64,000 nt of DNA from Lysinibacillus louembei (GTDB lineage: Bacteria > Bacillota > Bacilli > Bacillales_A > Planococcaceae). The notes under the pieces are model-generated. The model did no database searches. It was not told where the DNA came from and saw only the letters and a program-made list of their open reading frames with translations. Both the position numbers and the translations under genes were made by a program. The stretch lies in contig NZ_CP137624.1 of assembly GCF_033880585.1 (NCBI RefSeq), positions 1,914,001 through 1,978,000 of the forward strand, given 5' to 3'. Positions 1 to 9,065 of this stretch are shown here, piece after piece; the stretch's first letter is position 1; every line of letters starts with the position of its first letter.

Positions 1-32
1 ATTTGGTTCGATATTGATTTATAAATATTGCC

Positions 33-776
33 TTAAGCAATTTTAAGCTTTTTTAAAAAATGGATAGCAAAAGTAATTGTAAAGACAATAATTAACACGA
101 CAAAAAACATGTAGTGTGGCACATGGATACCAACTATACTAACAAGCATTTTGAGTGCAACGATACCGATGATAATAAAGGCAGCTTCCTCTAATTCAGG
201 TATTTTTTCAATAACGCTTAAAAATAAACCTGCAATTGTTCTCATCATGACGATGCCTAGCATTCCGCCAATCATTAATATCCATACTTGATTAGAGATG
301 GCAAATGCAGCAAAAATGGCATCAAGTGAAAATGCGACGTCCATTAACTCGATCATAATAACGGTTGCCCAAAAGCTTCCAAACAGTCGAACTAACAGAC
401 CTGATTTTTTAACTTCCTTAACGCTATCTGCCTCTCCTATATGTGCGAAATGAGCGATACATAGCCACCCTAAATACAGAGCGCCAAGCAATTTTATAAA
501 CCAAAAATCTACTAAATAAACACCGATTCCTATAAACAAAAAGCGAAAAAAGTAAGCACCGAACATACCATACATTAGCGCTCGTTTTCGTTGTTTATTT
601 GGTAAATGCTTCACAAGTACTGCTAGTACAAGTGCATTATCTGCTGATAGCAAGCCTTCGATGATAATAAGTGTTGATATTAATCCCCAAGAGACCGGAT
701 CAGTTAAAATTTCCTTCCACATCGCCCAATCGAAAAATTGCATATATACTGATAAAATTCCTTGGATGATTTCCAC
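33..776 (-). CDS. TerC-family integral membrane protein
   Basis: A 247-residue, very hydrophobic protein with about seven membrane segments. It carries the two TerC signatures: EGLLSADNALVLAV near residues 40-53 and ELMDVAFSLDAIFAAFA near 142-158, whose acidic residues are thought to bind metal. The closest B. subtilis relatives are YkoY (MeeF), YceF and YjbE; MeeF/MeeY are implicated in manganese export to secreted metalloenzymes, but I cannot tell which paralog this is. The start is GTG, preceded by GGAGGG seven bases upstream. The 5' region does not show a recognisable yybP-ykoY manganese riboswitch. It is transcribed alone, divergent in function from the yhe genes that follow. Confidence 0.88.
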   Translation of the reverse strand: MEIIQGILSVYMQFFDWAMWKEILTDPVSWGLISTLIIIEGLLSADNALVLAVLVKHLPNKQRKRALMYGMFGAYFFRFLFIGIGVYLVDFWFIKLLGALYLGWLCIAHFAHIGEADSVKEVKKSGLLVRLFGSFWATVIMIELMDVAFSLDAIFAAFAISNQVWILMIGGMLGIVMMRTIAGLFLSVIEKIPELEEAAFIIIGIVALKMLVSIVGIHVPHYMFFVVLIIVFTITFAIHFLKKLKIA

Positions 777-898
777 TGGTATTCCCTCCTACTAGCTCTA
801 TGCTAGTCTAGTATATGCTTAGCTGGTTTTGTTATGAGGAGGGAGTTTTTAATGAGGAGTTTGCGTAGTTACTGTTACTAACTGATGGTAAATTTTTT

Positions 899-930
899 AA
901 GGGACGTGTCTTTTCAGACAAGCCCCTTAA
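899..930. terminator. Hairpin downstream of yheE, weak terminator candidate
   Basis: AAGGG and CCCTT arms enclose a TGTCT/AGACA stem with a TTTC loop. No clear U-run follows on either strand, so termination is uncertain. The core resembles the other GTCTGAAAAG-type hairpins in this window. Confidence 0.35.
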
Positions 931-938
931 CCCGATGC

Positions 939-1148
939 TCAATCATATACATGGAATAACATAAGCTCATGCACCATTTTCTCGACAACGGCTAAATCGT
1001 CCTCTGCTGGTGCTACACCAAGAAATCGAATGCTACCATCTTTATGATATTCCGCTTGATAGCGCTGTTGTTTATAGAAAAAACTAATAAGCCAGCCAGG
1101 TAACTGTTTATGTTCATACAATGGCTTAAAATGAAAATGCTGAATCAT
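939..1148 (-). CDS. yheE: YheE-like small protein (DUF5342)
   Basis: A 69-residue soluble protein, MIQHFHFKPLYEHKQLPGWL at the start and a conserved-looking VHELMLFHVYD at the end. It resembles B. subtilis YheE in size and in the PGW-I-SFF and YHKDGSI segments, and it stands next to yheB and yheA as in that organism. Function is unknown. The start codon is ATG with AAGGAG about seven bases upstream. It is divergently transcribed from yheB with a 123-bp gap that holds both promoters. Assignment rests on remembered similarity plus synteny. Confidence 0.75.
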   Translation of the reverse strand: MIQHFHFKPLYEHKQLPGWLISFFYKQQRYQAEYHKDGSIRFLGVAPAEDDLAVVEKMVHELMLFHVYD

Positions 1149-1271
1149 GAAACCACTCCTTCCTGTTAATCGTACTAAATAGGTGAAGCAATATGCAATA
1201 GCGATTGCTTTGTGAAATAGCTTTTCTGTTATACAATATGAGCGTAATTGATATAGAAACGAGAGGATATC

Positions 1272-2417
1272 ATGGATAGTTTATTTGGGCTATTAATTTT
1301 ACTAGCAGGTGTAGGTGCAATTGTAGGTGCCGCAACCAACTATATGGCGATCAAAATGCTGTTCCGTCCGTATAAGCCGATTTATTTTATGCGTTGGCGC
1401 TTGCCATTAACGCCAGGGCTTATTCCAAAAAGACGGGATGTGCTAGCAGTACAATTAGGGAAAACGGTATCGGATTATTTATTAACACCTGATACGATTA
1501 AAAAGAAATTTTTGTCGCAGGATATACGTGATAACGTACAGGCCTTTGCTAAGCAAAAAATTACTGAAACTGTATTTACGACAGAGAAGACAATTAATGA
1601 TTGGTTAATGCTTGCGAATTTACAGCATATGCCGGCATTGCTGGAACAAAAAGTGAATACGGTCATTGCCAATCAATTCACATCTGTCAAAAACACGCTC
1701 GCAACAAAAACGATTCAGGAGCTATTACCTGAAGATTTAGAGCCAGTATTGGATAAAAAAATTGGCGAGGCAGTCGATCAAATTTTAGATAAAGGGGTCG
1801 TTTATTTCCAATCACCAGAAGGTGCAAAAACAATTAAAAATATGCTGGATGATTTTTTAAGCTCAAAAGGCTCCTTTGGCGGCATGATTCAAATGTTTAT
1901 GGGCGATTCCTTATCACTTGTAGAAAAAGTACAGCGTGAGCTTATTCGCTTCTTACAAGCACCTGGAACGAGCGCTCTTTTATATCGCATTTTTTCAGCA
2001 GAATGGGATAAAATTAAACAGCGCCCAGCAATGGACTTTATGAAAGATGTAAACTTTGATACGATTGAACAGAGCATTCAGGTATATGCTAAGGAGCAGC
2101 TAGCAATCGAGGCACGTTTAGATAAAACGATTCACGATTATTGGCCGAATGGGCAAGCTTGGGTGTGTGATGAGCTACTACCAAAAGTAATGGACAAAGC
2201 ATTTTTATCAGCGGAAGAGAAAATTGAAGATGTGTTAAAGCGTCTAAATTTAGCGGAAGTTGTGCGAGAGCAAGTTGATTCATTCCCAATTGCCAAGCTG
2301 GAAGAGCTTGTTTTAGGCATAATTAGCCGTGAGTTACGTATGATTACATGGCTAGGTGGTATTATTGGTGGTCTTGTCGGTATTGTGCAAGCACTCATTG
2401 TCTTTATGACAAAATAA
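1272..2417 (+). CDS. yheB: YheB, DUF445 (UPF0754) membrane protein
   Basis: A 381-residue protein with a hydrophobic N-terminal segment (residues about 3-27, rich in Gly/Ala) and a C-terminal membrane segment (TWLGGIIGGLVGIVQALIVF) flanking a long, charged, helical middle. The early motif AATNYMAIKMLFRPYKPIYF is typical of DUF445, followed by PLTPGLIPKRR. The family is UPF0754; its biochemical role is not established. ATG start with GAGAGG upstream. The gene is followed 18 bp later by yheA, so the two are probably one transcript ending at the hairpin after yheA. Confidence 0.88.
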   Translation: MDSLFGLLILLAGVGAIVGAATNYMAIKMLFRPYKPIYFMRWRLPLTPGLIPKRRDVLAVQLGKTVSDYLLTPDTIKKKFLSQDIRDNVQAFAKQKITETVFTTEKTINDWLMLANLQHMPALLEQKVNTVIANQFTSVKNTLATKTIQELLPEDLEPVLDKKIGEAVDQILDKGVVYFQSPEGAKTIKNMLDDFLSSKGSFGGMIQMFMGDSLSLVEKVQRELIRFLQAPGTSALLYRIFSAEWDKIKQRPAMDFMKDVNFDTIEQSIQVYAKEQLAIEARLDKTIHDYWPNGQAWVCDELLPKVMDKAFLSAEEKIEDVLKRLNLAEVVREQVDSFPIAKLEELVLGIISRELRMITWLGGIIGGLVGIVQALIVFMTK

Positions 2418-2435
2418 TAGGAGAGTAGGAATACG

Positions 2436-2780
2436 ATGATTAACATTTATGACGATATTAACAGATTGGAAGCAACATTCCGCAATACAAATGAATTTAA
2501 AGTATTACAGGAAACGGTAGAGGCTGTGCGCGGAGATGAGGAAGCAAAAAACTTATTTACAAACTTCCGCGACATTCAAATGAAGCTACAGCAAAAGCAA
2601 ATGGCTGGCGAGGAGCTTTTAGAGGATGAGTTAGCTTACGCACAAAAGGCAGCACAGCTTGCTCAGCAGAACGTCAAAATTCTCGCAATGCTTGAAGCTG
2701 AAATGGGCTTAAGCCGCGTAATCGAAGAAGTAAACCGTATTTTAACAAAGCCTGTTCAAGCGCTTTATGACGGACTATAA
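2436..2780 (+). CDS. yheA: YheA, YlbF/YmcA-family protein
   Basis: A 114-residue, almost wholly alpha-helical acidic protein (UPF0342; YlbF/YmcA superfamily). It has the helical LQQKQMAGEELLEDELAYAQKA segment in the middle and a C-terminal tail with LSRVIEEVNRILTKPVQALYDG. Relatives YlbF, YmcA and YaaT form a complex affecting RNase Y and development in B. subtilis, but YheA itself has no firm function. It lies 18 bp downstream of yheB with a GGAGAG ribosome site and is the last gene before a strong terminator. Confidence 0.88.
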   Translation: MINIYDDINRLEATFRNTNEFKVLQETVEAVRGDEEAKNLFTNFRDIQMKLQQKQMAGEELLEDELAYAQKAAQLAQQNVKILAMLEAEMGLSRVIEEVNRILTKPVQALYDGL

Positions 2781-2790
2781 AATATGATTT

Positions 2791-2828
2791 GTAGCACAAA
2801 CCTTAATGTTGGTTTGTGCTACTTTTTT
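2791..2828 (+). terminator. Rho-independent terminator after yheA
   Basis: Perfect 12-bp stem, GTAGCACAAACC and GGTTTGTGCTAC, with an 8-base loop, followed by TTTTTT. It begins 10 bases after the yheA stop. Confidence 0.93.
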
Positions 2829-2872
2829 ACTTATAGCTTTTGGAGAGAGAATCGCTCATAAAATCTGCCGCC

Positions 2873-4171
2873 TCAATTTTCTACTGGAAACCATTCATTT
2901 ACAAGGTCTTGAAATTGCGCATAGTCTGCATAAACGATTTCTTTATAGGACAATGCCTGTAAAATGATTTCCTTGCTAAAAGTATCTGGCGTTGCTTGAA
3001 TGACTTGTAAAATTTCATCCTCGCTATGATATGTAAAAACAGCAGAGTAATCGATATCTGCACGGGCATGGGCCTTCGCAGCGATGCGCCCCATAATAGC
3101 AGTAGTAGCAAAATAATCTTCCAGCTCTTTATAGTTTTTTGGCTTAACCTTTTTCTTGAAGGGTGAGCGTTCACGGATGTAAAATTGCTGGTCATTTATT
3201 GTTAAATAAGCTAAGTAAGGGTCTTCTAAATGATGCATGGCCTTTTGTGTGCCAACAACGCGTGCACCTTGATGCTCATAATGCGTCCAAAATGCTTCGT
3301 GATATGGTAAAAAATAAGAAGGAATCGCTGTGCGTACTTCCTTCATTTCCAACACGACATCATCTGCATGCTGTGTGTCATCGCCACTCTCAATTAAAAT
3401 ATAGTAGCGCTTCAAGCCGATAGACGCTGTACCAGAGCCATATTTAATGGCGATATCCTTCACCTTATAATGTGGTAATGCTTCAATGATTGCCGAATAT
3501 TCCTCGGCGGATGCAGGCTGTAATTCCTCTGACCATTGGAAAATATGTTGTCCATCCTCAGTCAGGTGGGCAATTTTTTGCAAAAATTGCTCTCGTTGCT
3601 GTTTTTCTAGCTTTTTCAATACTTTTTTGATAGGGCCTGTCGTATTATCCTTTGTAAAAATTAATGTGAAGGGGTCATCCTTTTTTTGTTGAAAGCGTTG
3701 AAGCTGCTGAATATAGCTTGTTAAAAACGATTGGATTGCCATTTCCTGTGTAGCAGTATGAAAGCCTTGCTCCTCCAAATAAAGTGCGATGCTAACACTC
3801 ATACGAAGCAAATCATATAAATAGGAGCCAACATAGCCTTCATCAAAATCATTAATGTCGAACACAATTGTACCTGACTCATTTTGAAAAGCACCGAAGT
3901 TATCCATATGCATATCGCCTTGAACCCAAGTTGGTTTCATTGGAGGTGTATGGAAAATTGACGGGATTTTTGTTGTATCATAATAAAATAAATAGGCACT
4001 GCCCCTAAAAAAACGAAATGGACTTTCCAACATTTTTTGATATTTAGCTTGTCGCTGCTCCTCTGTTAATGCCATACATTGTTGGTCAAATTCAGTGAAA
4101 ATAGTTGCAAGTAGCTCCTTACGTAAAAATGCTCGTGTATGTTTGACCTGCTCTAATAAAACATGCTCCAT
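2873..4171 (-). CDS. DUF2252 family protein
   Basis: A 432-residue soluble protein. The segment WVQGDMHMDNFGAF near residue 81 and FDINDFDEGYVGSYLYDLLR just after it are the DUF2252 hallmark; they resemble the HxDxxxxN catalytic and DFD-like metal sites of aminoglycoside-phosphotransferase/choline-kinase folds, so a kinase-like activity is possible but unproven. Upstream is FRFFRGSAYLFYYD, also family-typical. ATG start with TAGGAGGG eight bases before. It converges on yheA, with the yheA terminator between them, and is divergent from hemZ. It looks like a single-gene unit. Confidence 0.85.
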   Translation of the reverse strand: MEHVLLEQVKHTRAFLRKELLATIFTEFDQQCMALTEEQRQAKYQKMLESPFRFFRGSAYLFYYDTTKIPSIFHTPPMKPTWVQGDMHMDNFGAFQNESGTIVFDINDFDEGYVGSYLYDLLRMSVSIALYLEEQGFHTATQEMAIQSFLTSYIQQLQRFQQKKDDPFTLIFTKDNTTGPIKKVLKKLEKQQREQFLQKIAHLTEDGQHIFQWSEELQPASAEEYSAIIEALPHYKVKDIAIKYGSGTASIGLKRYYILIESGDDTQHADDVVLEMKEVRTAIPSYFLPYHEAFWTHYEHQGARVVGTQKAMHHLEDPYLAYLTINDQQFYIRERSPFKKKVKPKNYKELEDYFATTAIMGRIAAKAHARADIDYSAVFTYHSEDEILQVIQATPDTFSKEIILQALSYKEIVYADYAQFQDLVNEWFPVEN

Positions 4172-4325
4172 TTGAATATCCCTCCTACTAAGGTGTTAAA
4201 GGAATTATACAAAAGAAACAATTAAAAAACATCAAGCATTTTTACAAAAAATATCGACGTTTTTTGGTACAATGATAATTAGTATGTTTATAAACGCTAA
4301 TTTACAATGAGGTAGAGAAAAAATA

Positions 4326-5828
4326 ATGAAAATAATACAAATAAATGAACAGTTTAAAGAAGATTGGAATCGTGTGTTAAACCATATTGCCAATCTTTTT
4401 TATGAAGATTCAGTTATTCAACTTACACAAGATGGCACTGATATGGCTATTGCTTTTCAGCATCGTATAGACGCAGATTTTACAATTCATACAGAGGCGC
4501 AATTAACGGTTGATGGTGAAAAATATACGAGCAATTATGCGATTCGTTATGCAACAGAGGGAACTGAAAAGGAGCAGAGCATTCGCATGAAGCGTGCGCT
4601 CTCACACGTAATGCTTGATGTGCTTGAGCAGTATACAGGTATGACGCAGCAATGGGGCATTTTAACAGGTGTGCGCCCAACAAAGCTTTATCATAAATAC
4701 CGCAAAGCTGGCATGAGTGAGGAAGAAATTTTTGCTATTTTAAAAAAGGATTATCGTCTATCAGATGCGAAAATTTCTTTAATGAAGGAAATTGTGGCAC
4801 GACAGCTTGAAGTGATTCCTGATTTGGATGAGCTAGGGCAGGAAATTTCAATTTATATTGGTGTACCGTTTTGTCCAACGATGTGCGCTTATTGTACATT
4901 CCCAGCGTATGCGATTCAAAGTAATCGCAAGCAAGGACGCGTAGAGAAGTTTATTGATGGGTTGCATATTGAATTGCGCGAAATGGGTAAATGGTTAACA
5001 GAAAATAATATGCGCATTACCTCGATTTATTGGGGTGGGGGAACGCCTACCTCAATTGAAGCCGATGAAATGGACGCGCTTTATCAAACGATGTTTGCAG
5101 CATTTCCAAACCCGCATACGATTCGAGAGATTACAGTAGAGGCAGGACGTCCTGACACGATTACACCAGAAAAGTTAGAAGTATTGAAAAAATGGGGAAT
5201 TGATCGTATTTCTGTAAACCCGCAGTCGTATACGCAGGAAACATTAAAGGCAATCGGGCGCCATCATACAGTACAGGAAACGATTGATAAGTTTTGGCTA
5301 TCGCGCGAGCATGGCATGAATAATATTAATATGGACTTAATTATTGGTCTGCCAAATGAGGGCATCGTAGAATTTGAGCATTCGTTAAATGAGTCCGCAA
5401 AAATGATGCCCGAATCGTTAACTGTGCATACATTAAGCTTTAAGCGCGCATCTGAAATGACGCGCAATAAAGATAAATATCGTGTAGCAGATCGAAATAC
5501 GGTAAGTGAAATGATGCAGATGGCGACAGATTGGACAAAAAATAACGGCTATGTTCCTTATTATTTGTACCGTCAAAAAAATATTTTAGGGAACTTAGAA
5601 AATGTCGGCTATTGTAAGCCTGGCGAGGAGTCTATTTACAATATCGTAATTATGGAGGAAGTACAAACAATTTTAGGCATTGGCTGTGGTGCCTCATCGA
5701 AATTTGTTCATCCTGAAACAGGGAAAATAACTCAGTTCCATAATCCTAAAGACCCGGCAGCTTATATTGCGACTTTTGAAGAAGCAATTAAGAAAAAAAT
5801 TGAAATTTTAAATGATTTATATGCATAA
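4326..5828 (+). CDS. hemZ: HemZ, coproporphyrinogen III dehydrogenase-like radical SAM protein
   Basis: 500 residues, matching B. subtilis HemZ in length. An N-terminal domain of about 170 residues precedes a radical-SAM core whose CxxxCxxC cluster motif is visible at Cys183, Cys187 and Cys190 in GVPFCPTMCAYCTF. Then come the GGGTPT motif and, later, the HemN-type VNPQSYTQETLKAIGRHHT segment. HemZ is the oxygen-independent coproporphyrinogen oxidase homolog of Bacilli; its exact contribution to heme synthesis is uncertain because HemY makes coproporphyrin. ATG start with GAGG upstream. Single-gene unit ending in a hairpin; the other heme genes of the window lie about 25 kb away. Confidence 0.9.
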   Translation: MKIIQINEQFKEDWNRVLNHIANLFYEDSVIQLTQDGTDMAIAFQHRIDADFTIHTEAQLTVDGEKYTSNYAIRYATEGTEKEQSIRMKRALSHVMLDVLEQYTGMTQQWGILTGVRPTKLYHKYRKAGMSEEEIFAILKKDYRLSDAKISLMKEIVARQLEVIPDLDELGQEISIYIGVPFCPTMCAYCTFPAYAIQSNRKQGRVEKFIDGLHIELREMGKWLTENNMRITSIYWGGGTPTSIEADEMDALYQTMFAAFPNPHTIREITVEAGRPDTITPEKLEVLKKWGIDRISVNPQSYTQETLKAIGRHHTVQETIDKFWLSREHGMNNINMDLIIGLPNEGIVEFEHSLNESAKMMPESLTVHTLSFKRASEMTRNKDKYRVADRNTVSEMMQMATDWTKNNGYVPYYLYRQKNILGNLENVGYCKPGEESIYNIVIMEEVQTILGIGCGASSKFVHPETGKITQFHNPKDPAAYIATFEEAIKKKIEILNDLYA

Positions 5829-5840
5829 ATTAGGTAAAAT

Positions 5841-5885
5841 AGCAGGGAATAGCATATTTATTTTATGTTATTTCCTGCTTTGTTT
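5841..5885 (+). terminator. Terminator after hemZ
   Basis: AGCAGGGAATAGCAT pairs with ATGTTATTTCCTGCT (one mismatch), followed by TTGTTT. Confidence 0.75.
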
Positions 5886-6069
5886 AGATAGGGGATATTT
5901 GTTATTAAAGGAATTGTAGGTAACTCATTTTAAAATAGAGGGTCATATGATATGAGCGTTGTAAGAAACTAAAATGAGAAGTTGTTAGAGAAATTAGCCC
6001 GTTAATCAAGATAAATATTTGTATTGAATAATTCCTCCGCTTTCCGTGGAGAGTCAAGGAGATGCGTTG

Positions 6070-7497
6070 ATGAATAAAGGTACACTAAAAGAGCTAGCTG
6101 CAACAATTAGACATCTACGTGCTGAAGAGTGCTACGAGGATATTATTATTTTAAGTGATGAAGTTGAGAATAGATTATTCAAGTTAAATGAAGTGGATGA
6201 CATCTTAGACATATTAAAAAATCGAATTGTTGCTTATATATATACGGGCAGCTATGAAGAAGCCTTTGCTGCGCTCTTTCAAGTGGAACAAATATGCAGC
6301 AGTCATCCATCGAATGAACATTACAGCCTATACTATGGGTTAGCAGGTATTTTATATATGGTGTTAAACCATACAGAAATGGCAAAAGAGGTTATGCTTA
6401 AATCGGAATCACTTGCTCGAAAGCAAAAGGAATATAAGCGGTTATGTTACACATATTCCAATTTATCAAATCTGTACCATGATTTAAAAGACTATGAGCA
6501 AGCGAAGGAATATGCGATGAAATCGCTTGAGGTAGTACCTTATTTTGAGTGCGAAGAAATTGATTTACTACCGATAGAAGGAAATGCAGTAATTGCTCTT
6601 GCGTATGTTGGAGATATAAAAGAGGCAGATGTACTATATGTAAAAATGCAAGAAACTATACGACGATATGGCAGGGATCGTGATGATCGTAATCGGGCGT
6701 TGCTATATAATGCAAGAATGGCATTGGCATTTACGAAAGGCTATATTGAGCAAGCAATTGAAGCTGCTGAAAAAGCAAAGCAAATTTTTTTCGGGCAGGG
6801 TGATATTTATATGGTAAAAGTCATGCAACGTGCTCTTATTGATTATTACAAGAAAAGTAATAAAATTGAGAAGCTTGTTGGAGCCCAAGAGGAGTATATT
6901 GAGCTATTGGAAAAGCATGAGCAAGAATCATATAATCGCGCCTTATTAAAATTCCAGCTAGATGAAAAGAAGCGGAAGTATAAAATGGCATCCTTTATTG
7001 ATCCATTGACTAAAATATATAATCGTGGCTATATCGAATATCAAGCACCAAAGTATCTATTAGACGCTGCGTCTTACAATCATTTTGTTGGCTGCATTAT
7101 TTTTGATATTGACTATTTTAAGCAAGTAAACGATGAACATGGACATTTAGTAGGCGACGATATTATAAAGTTTGTAGCAACAAGTGCAGCAAAGCTATTT
7201 GCACAATATGACGCTATTTTTGCTCGTTATGGTGGAGATGAATTTATTGCGTGTGTACATACAAAAGATACACAGCAATTTGAAGAAATAATAAATAAGC
7301 TTTATTCATTATTCAAAACGCAATCTATTTTAACTAAAAAAGGACATGTAAAAATTAGCTTGAGTATAGGTGCTTTTGTAGTAGATGCTACAAATGTTGA
7401 AAATTTCACAGAGCTTTTAAAGGCAGCTGATGAAGAGCTATATGTAGTAAAGCGCAACGGTCGCAATGATTTTAAAATTGCTTATGCCAAGCAGTAG
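6070..7497 (+). CDS. TPR-GGDEF protein, probable diguanylate cyclase
   Basis: About 475 residues. The first 300 are tandem helical pairs with TPR character (for example YTYSNLSNLYHDLKDYEQAK), with no membrane segment or signal peptide. The last 160 form a GGDEF domain: DPLTKIYNRGYIEY, FDIDYFKQVNDEHGH and an intact YGGDEF active site near residue 387, so c-di-GMP synthesis is plausible. No obvious RxxD inhibitory site precedes it. ATG at 6070 is preferred because AAGGAG sits eight bases upstream; a GTG 24 bases earlier is in frame but lacks one. The gene is 17 bp upstream of the metallo-beta-lactamase lipoprotein and could share its transcript. Confidence 0.85.
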   Translation: MNKGTLKELAATIRHLRAEECYEDIIILSDEVENRLFKLNEVDDILDILKNRIVAYIYTGSYEEAFAALFQVEQICSSHPSNEHYSLYYGLAGILYMVLNHTEMAKEVMLKSESLARKQKEYKRLCYTYSNLSNLYHDLKDYEQAKEYAMKSLEVVPYFECEEIDLLPIEGNAVIALAYVGDIKEADVLYVKMQETIRRYGRDRDDRNRALLYNARMALAFTKGYIEQAIEAAEKAKQIFFGQGDIYMVKVMQRALIDYYKKSNKIEKLVGAQEEYIELLEKHEQESYNRALLKFQLDEKKRKYKMASFIDPLTKIYNRGYIEYQAPKYLLDAASYNHFVGCIIFDIDYFKQVNDEHGHLVGDDIIKFVATSAAKLFAQYDAIFARYGGDEFIACVHTKDTQQFEEIINKLYSLFKTQSILTKKGHVKISLSIGAFVVDATNVENFTELLKAADEELYVVKRNGRNDFKIAYAKQ

Positions 7498-7514
7498 AAA
7501 AGATGAGGTTTTAA

Positions 7515-8711
7515 ATGAAAAAAATATTTTTTAGTTTACTTGTAATTGCTTTATTGCTAGCAGGCTGTACAGTGGAATTTCAACAAACAGAGCAGCAGCC
7601 TGTTTCTGGTAAAGAAATGCGAGTGCATTTTATTGATGTAGGGCAAGGTGATTCTATTTTGATTCAATCACCAAGTGGAAAAACGATGTTGATTGATGGA
7701 GGCGTAAAAGGAGCAGGTAAAATGGTTGTTGACTATTTACGCGAGCAAGGTGTTAATAAATTAGACTATGTTGTTGCGACACATCCTGACGCAGACCATA
7801 TCGGTGGTTTGATTGCCGTGTTAAATTCCATTTCAATCAAGCATTTTATTGATTCTGGAAAAGTGCATACATCACAAACATTTGAGGAAATGCTAACATT
7901 AGTTTCGGATAAAAATATCGTTTATAGCGTACCAGAGAAAGGCGATATAATTGATTTTGATAAGGAATTAAAAACAGAAGTAATATATGCGAACGAAAAT
8001 GCCTCAGACAATAATGATGCGTCAATCGTTTTGAAAATTACATATGGAGAAGTATCATTTTTATTAACAGGTGATGCAGGTGTGAGTATTGAAAAGCAGC
8101 TGTTAAATGAAAATATTCAAGCAACCGTGCTAAAAGCAGGGCATCATGGCTCAAATACAAGTAGCTCTTTAGCCTTCGTTCAAGCAGTAAAGCCTGAGGC
8201 GATTGTTTTAAGCTATGGACAGGATAATAAATATGGTCACCCACACGCAGAGGTCATCGAAAATGCGCTAGCAGTTAAAAGTGAAATTTATGGTACCGCA
8301 GAAGCGGGCACGATTGTTTTTACAACAGACGGGGTAAGCTATTATACAGCAGCGGCTGAGTGGACGGGTATTGGCGCGACGAGCTCCGTTACACCAAAGC
8401 CAACAACGAAGAAAACAACGGTTGAGTTAATGAGTAAGGATTTAGTTAATGAAGTGGTAGTCATTCAAAATACGGGAAGTGAGCCAGTATCATTACAAGG
8501 CTGGCAGCTTGTATCTGTAGAAGGTAATCAAGTATTTAATTTCCCAAATATTACACTTCAGCCAAACAGCAAATTATCGATTACAAGTGGAGCAGATGCA
8601 AAGGATGGCAAAGGAAAATTAAAATGGACTTCAAAGCAAATATGGTCAAATAGTGGTGATGCAGCAAAGCTTATCAATGCAAAGGGAGAGATTGTTAGTG
8701 AGCTTGAATAA
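7515..8711 (+). CDS. Secreted ComEC-like metallo-beta-lactamase/lamin-tail lipoprotein
   Basis: 398 residues. The N-terminus is a lipoprotein signal with lipobox LLAGC (Cys18). Residues 35-290 are a metallo-beta-lactamase domain of the ComEC-C type: FIDVGQGDSILI, the metal motif THPDADHIGG (89-98), LTGDAG and KAGHHGSNTSSS. Residues about 295-398 form a lamin-tail-domain beta-sandwich (VVVIQNTGSEPVSLQGWQLV). Such stand-alone ComEC-like hydrolases are found anchored outside the membrane in many Bacilli; a nuclease role is suspected from the fold only. The stop overlaps the start of the DUF3006 gene, a pairing seen repeatedly in Firmicutes. Confidence 0.88.
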   Translation: MKKIFFSLLVIALLLAGCTVEFQQTEQQPVSGKEMRVHFIDVGQGDSILIQSPSGKTMLIDGGVKGAGKMVVDYLREQGVNKLDYVVATHPDADHIGGLIAVLNSISIKHFIDSGKVHTSQTFEEMLTLVSDKNIVYSVPEKGDIIDFDKELKTEVIYANENASDNNDASIVLKITYGEVSFLLTGDAGVSIEKQLLNENIQATVLKAGHHGSNTSSSLAFVQAVKPEAIVLSYGQDNKYGHPHAEVIENALAVKSEIYGTAEAGTIVFTTDGVSYYTAAAEWTGIGATSSVTPKPTTKKTTVELMSKDLVNEVVVIQNTGSEPVSLQGWQLVSVEGNQVFNFPNITLQPNSKLSITSGADAKDGKGKLKWTSKQIWSNSGDAAKLINAKGEIVSELE

Positions 8712-8946
8712 CTATACATTAGATCGCTTTGAAGGAGATTATGCGATTTTTTTGAAGCGACCAGAGGAAACCGAGCAAATTTTGATCCATCGTAGTGAAT
8801 ATAGCGAGCTACTGTCTGAAGGGGATATTGTAGCAATTAGCTATGAAGATGGCATCTATCACATCGAGCGATTAGATGAAGAAATAACTGCACAGCAAAA
8901 TAAGATGAAGCAAATGATGCAGGCATTGCGTAATAGGCAAAAATAA
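8698..8946 (+). CDS. DUF3006 domain protein
   Basis: An 82-residue protein with the DUF3006 pattern: LDRFEGDYAIFL, then a predicted small beta-barrel, ending in a charged helix (ITAQQNKMKQMMQALRNRQK). Chosen start is GTG at 8698 because GGGAG lies about eight bases upstream; this makes it overlap the preceding gene by 14 bases, implying translational coupling. An in-frame ATG further upstream exists but lacks a ribosome site. Function unknown; family members commonly accompany ComEC-like hydrolases. Confidence 0.8.
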   Translation: MSLNNYTLDRFEGDYAIFLKRPEETEQILIHRSEYSELLSEGDIVAISYEDGIYHIERLDEEITAQQNKMKQMMQALRNRQK

Positions 8947-8983
8947 AGGAACTGTCGGGAAAAATCCCCCGACAGTTCCTTTG
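8946..8983 (+). terminator. Terminator after the DUF3006 gene
   Basis: AAGGAACTGTCGGG pairs with CCCGACAGTTCCTTT around a short A-rich loop. It starts at the stop codon. Confidence 0.85.
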
Positions 8984-9065
8984 CTATATAGCAAGCTGCT
9001 GCTGAATTTTCAAAATCCATTCTTTTACTTCCATTTGCTGCTCCTCATAGCTTTTGCTATTGCGG

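Noticed and set aside
777-930. yybP-ykoY manganese riboswitch before the TerC gene
   Set aside because: The upstream sequence read on the minus strand lacks the conserved paired loops of that riboswitch; only a simple promoter/ribosome-site region is visible.
8984-9065. Small gene downstream of the immunity gene
   Set aside because: The only open frame is about 16 codons (MEVKEWILKIQQQLAI) after GAGGAG; too short to support, and more likely a leftover of a decayed gene.
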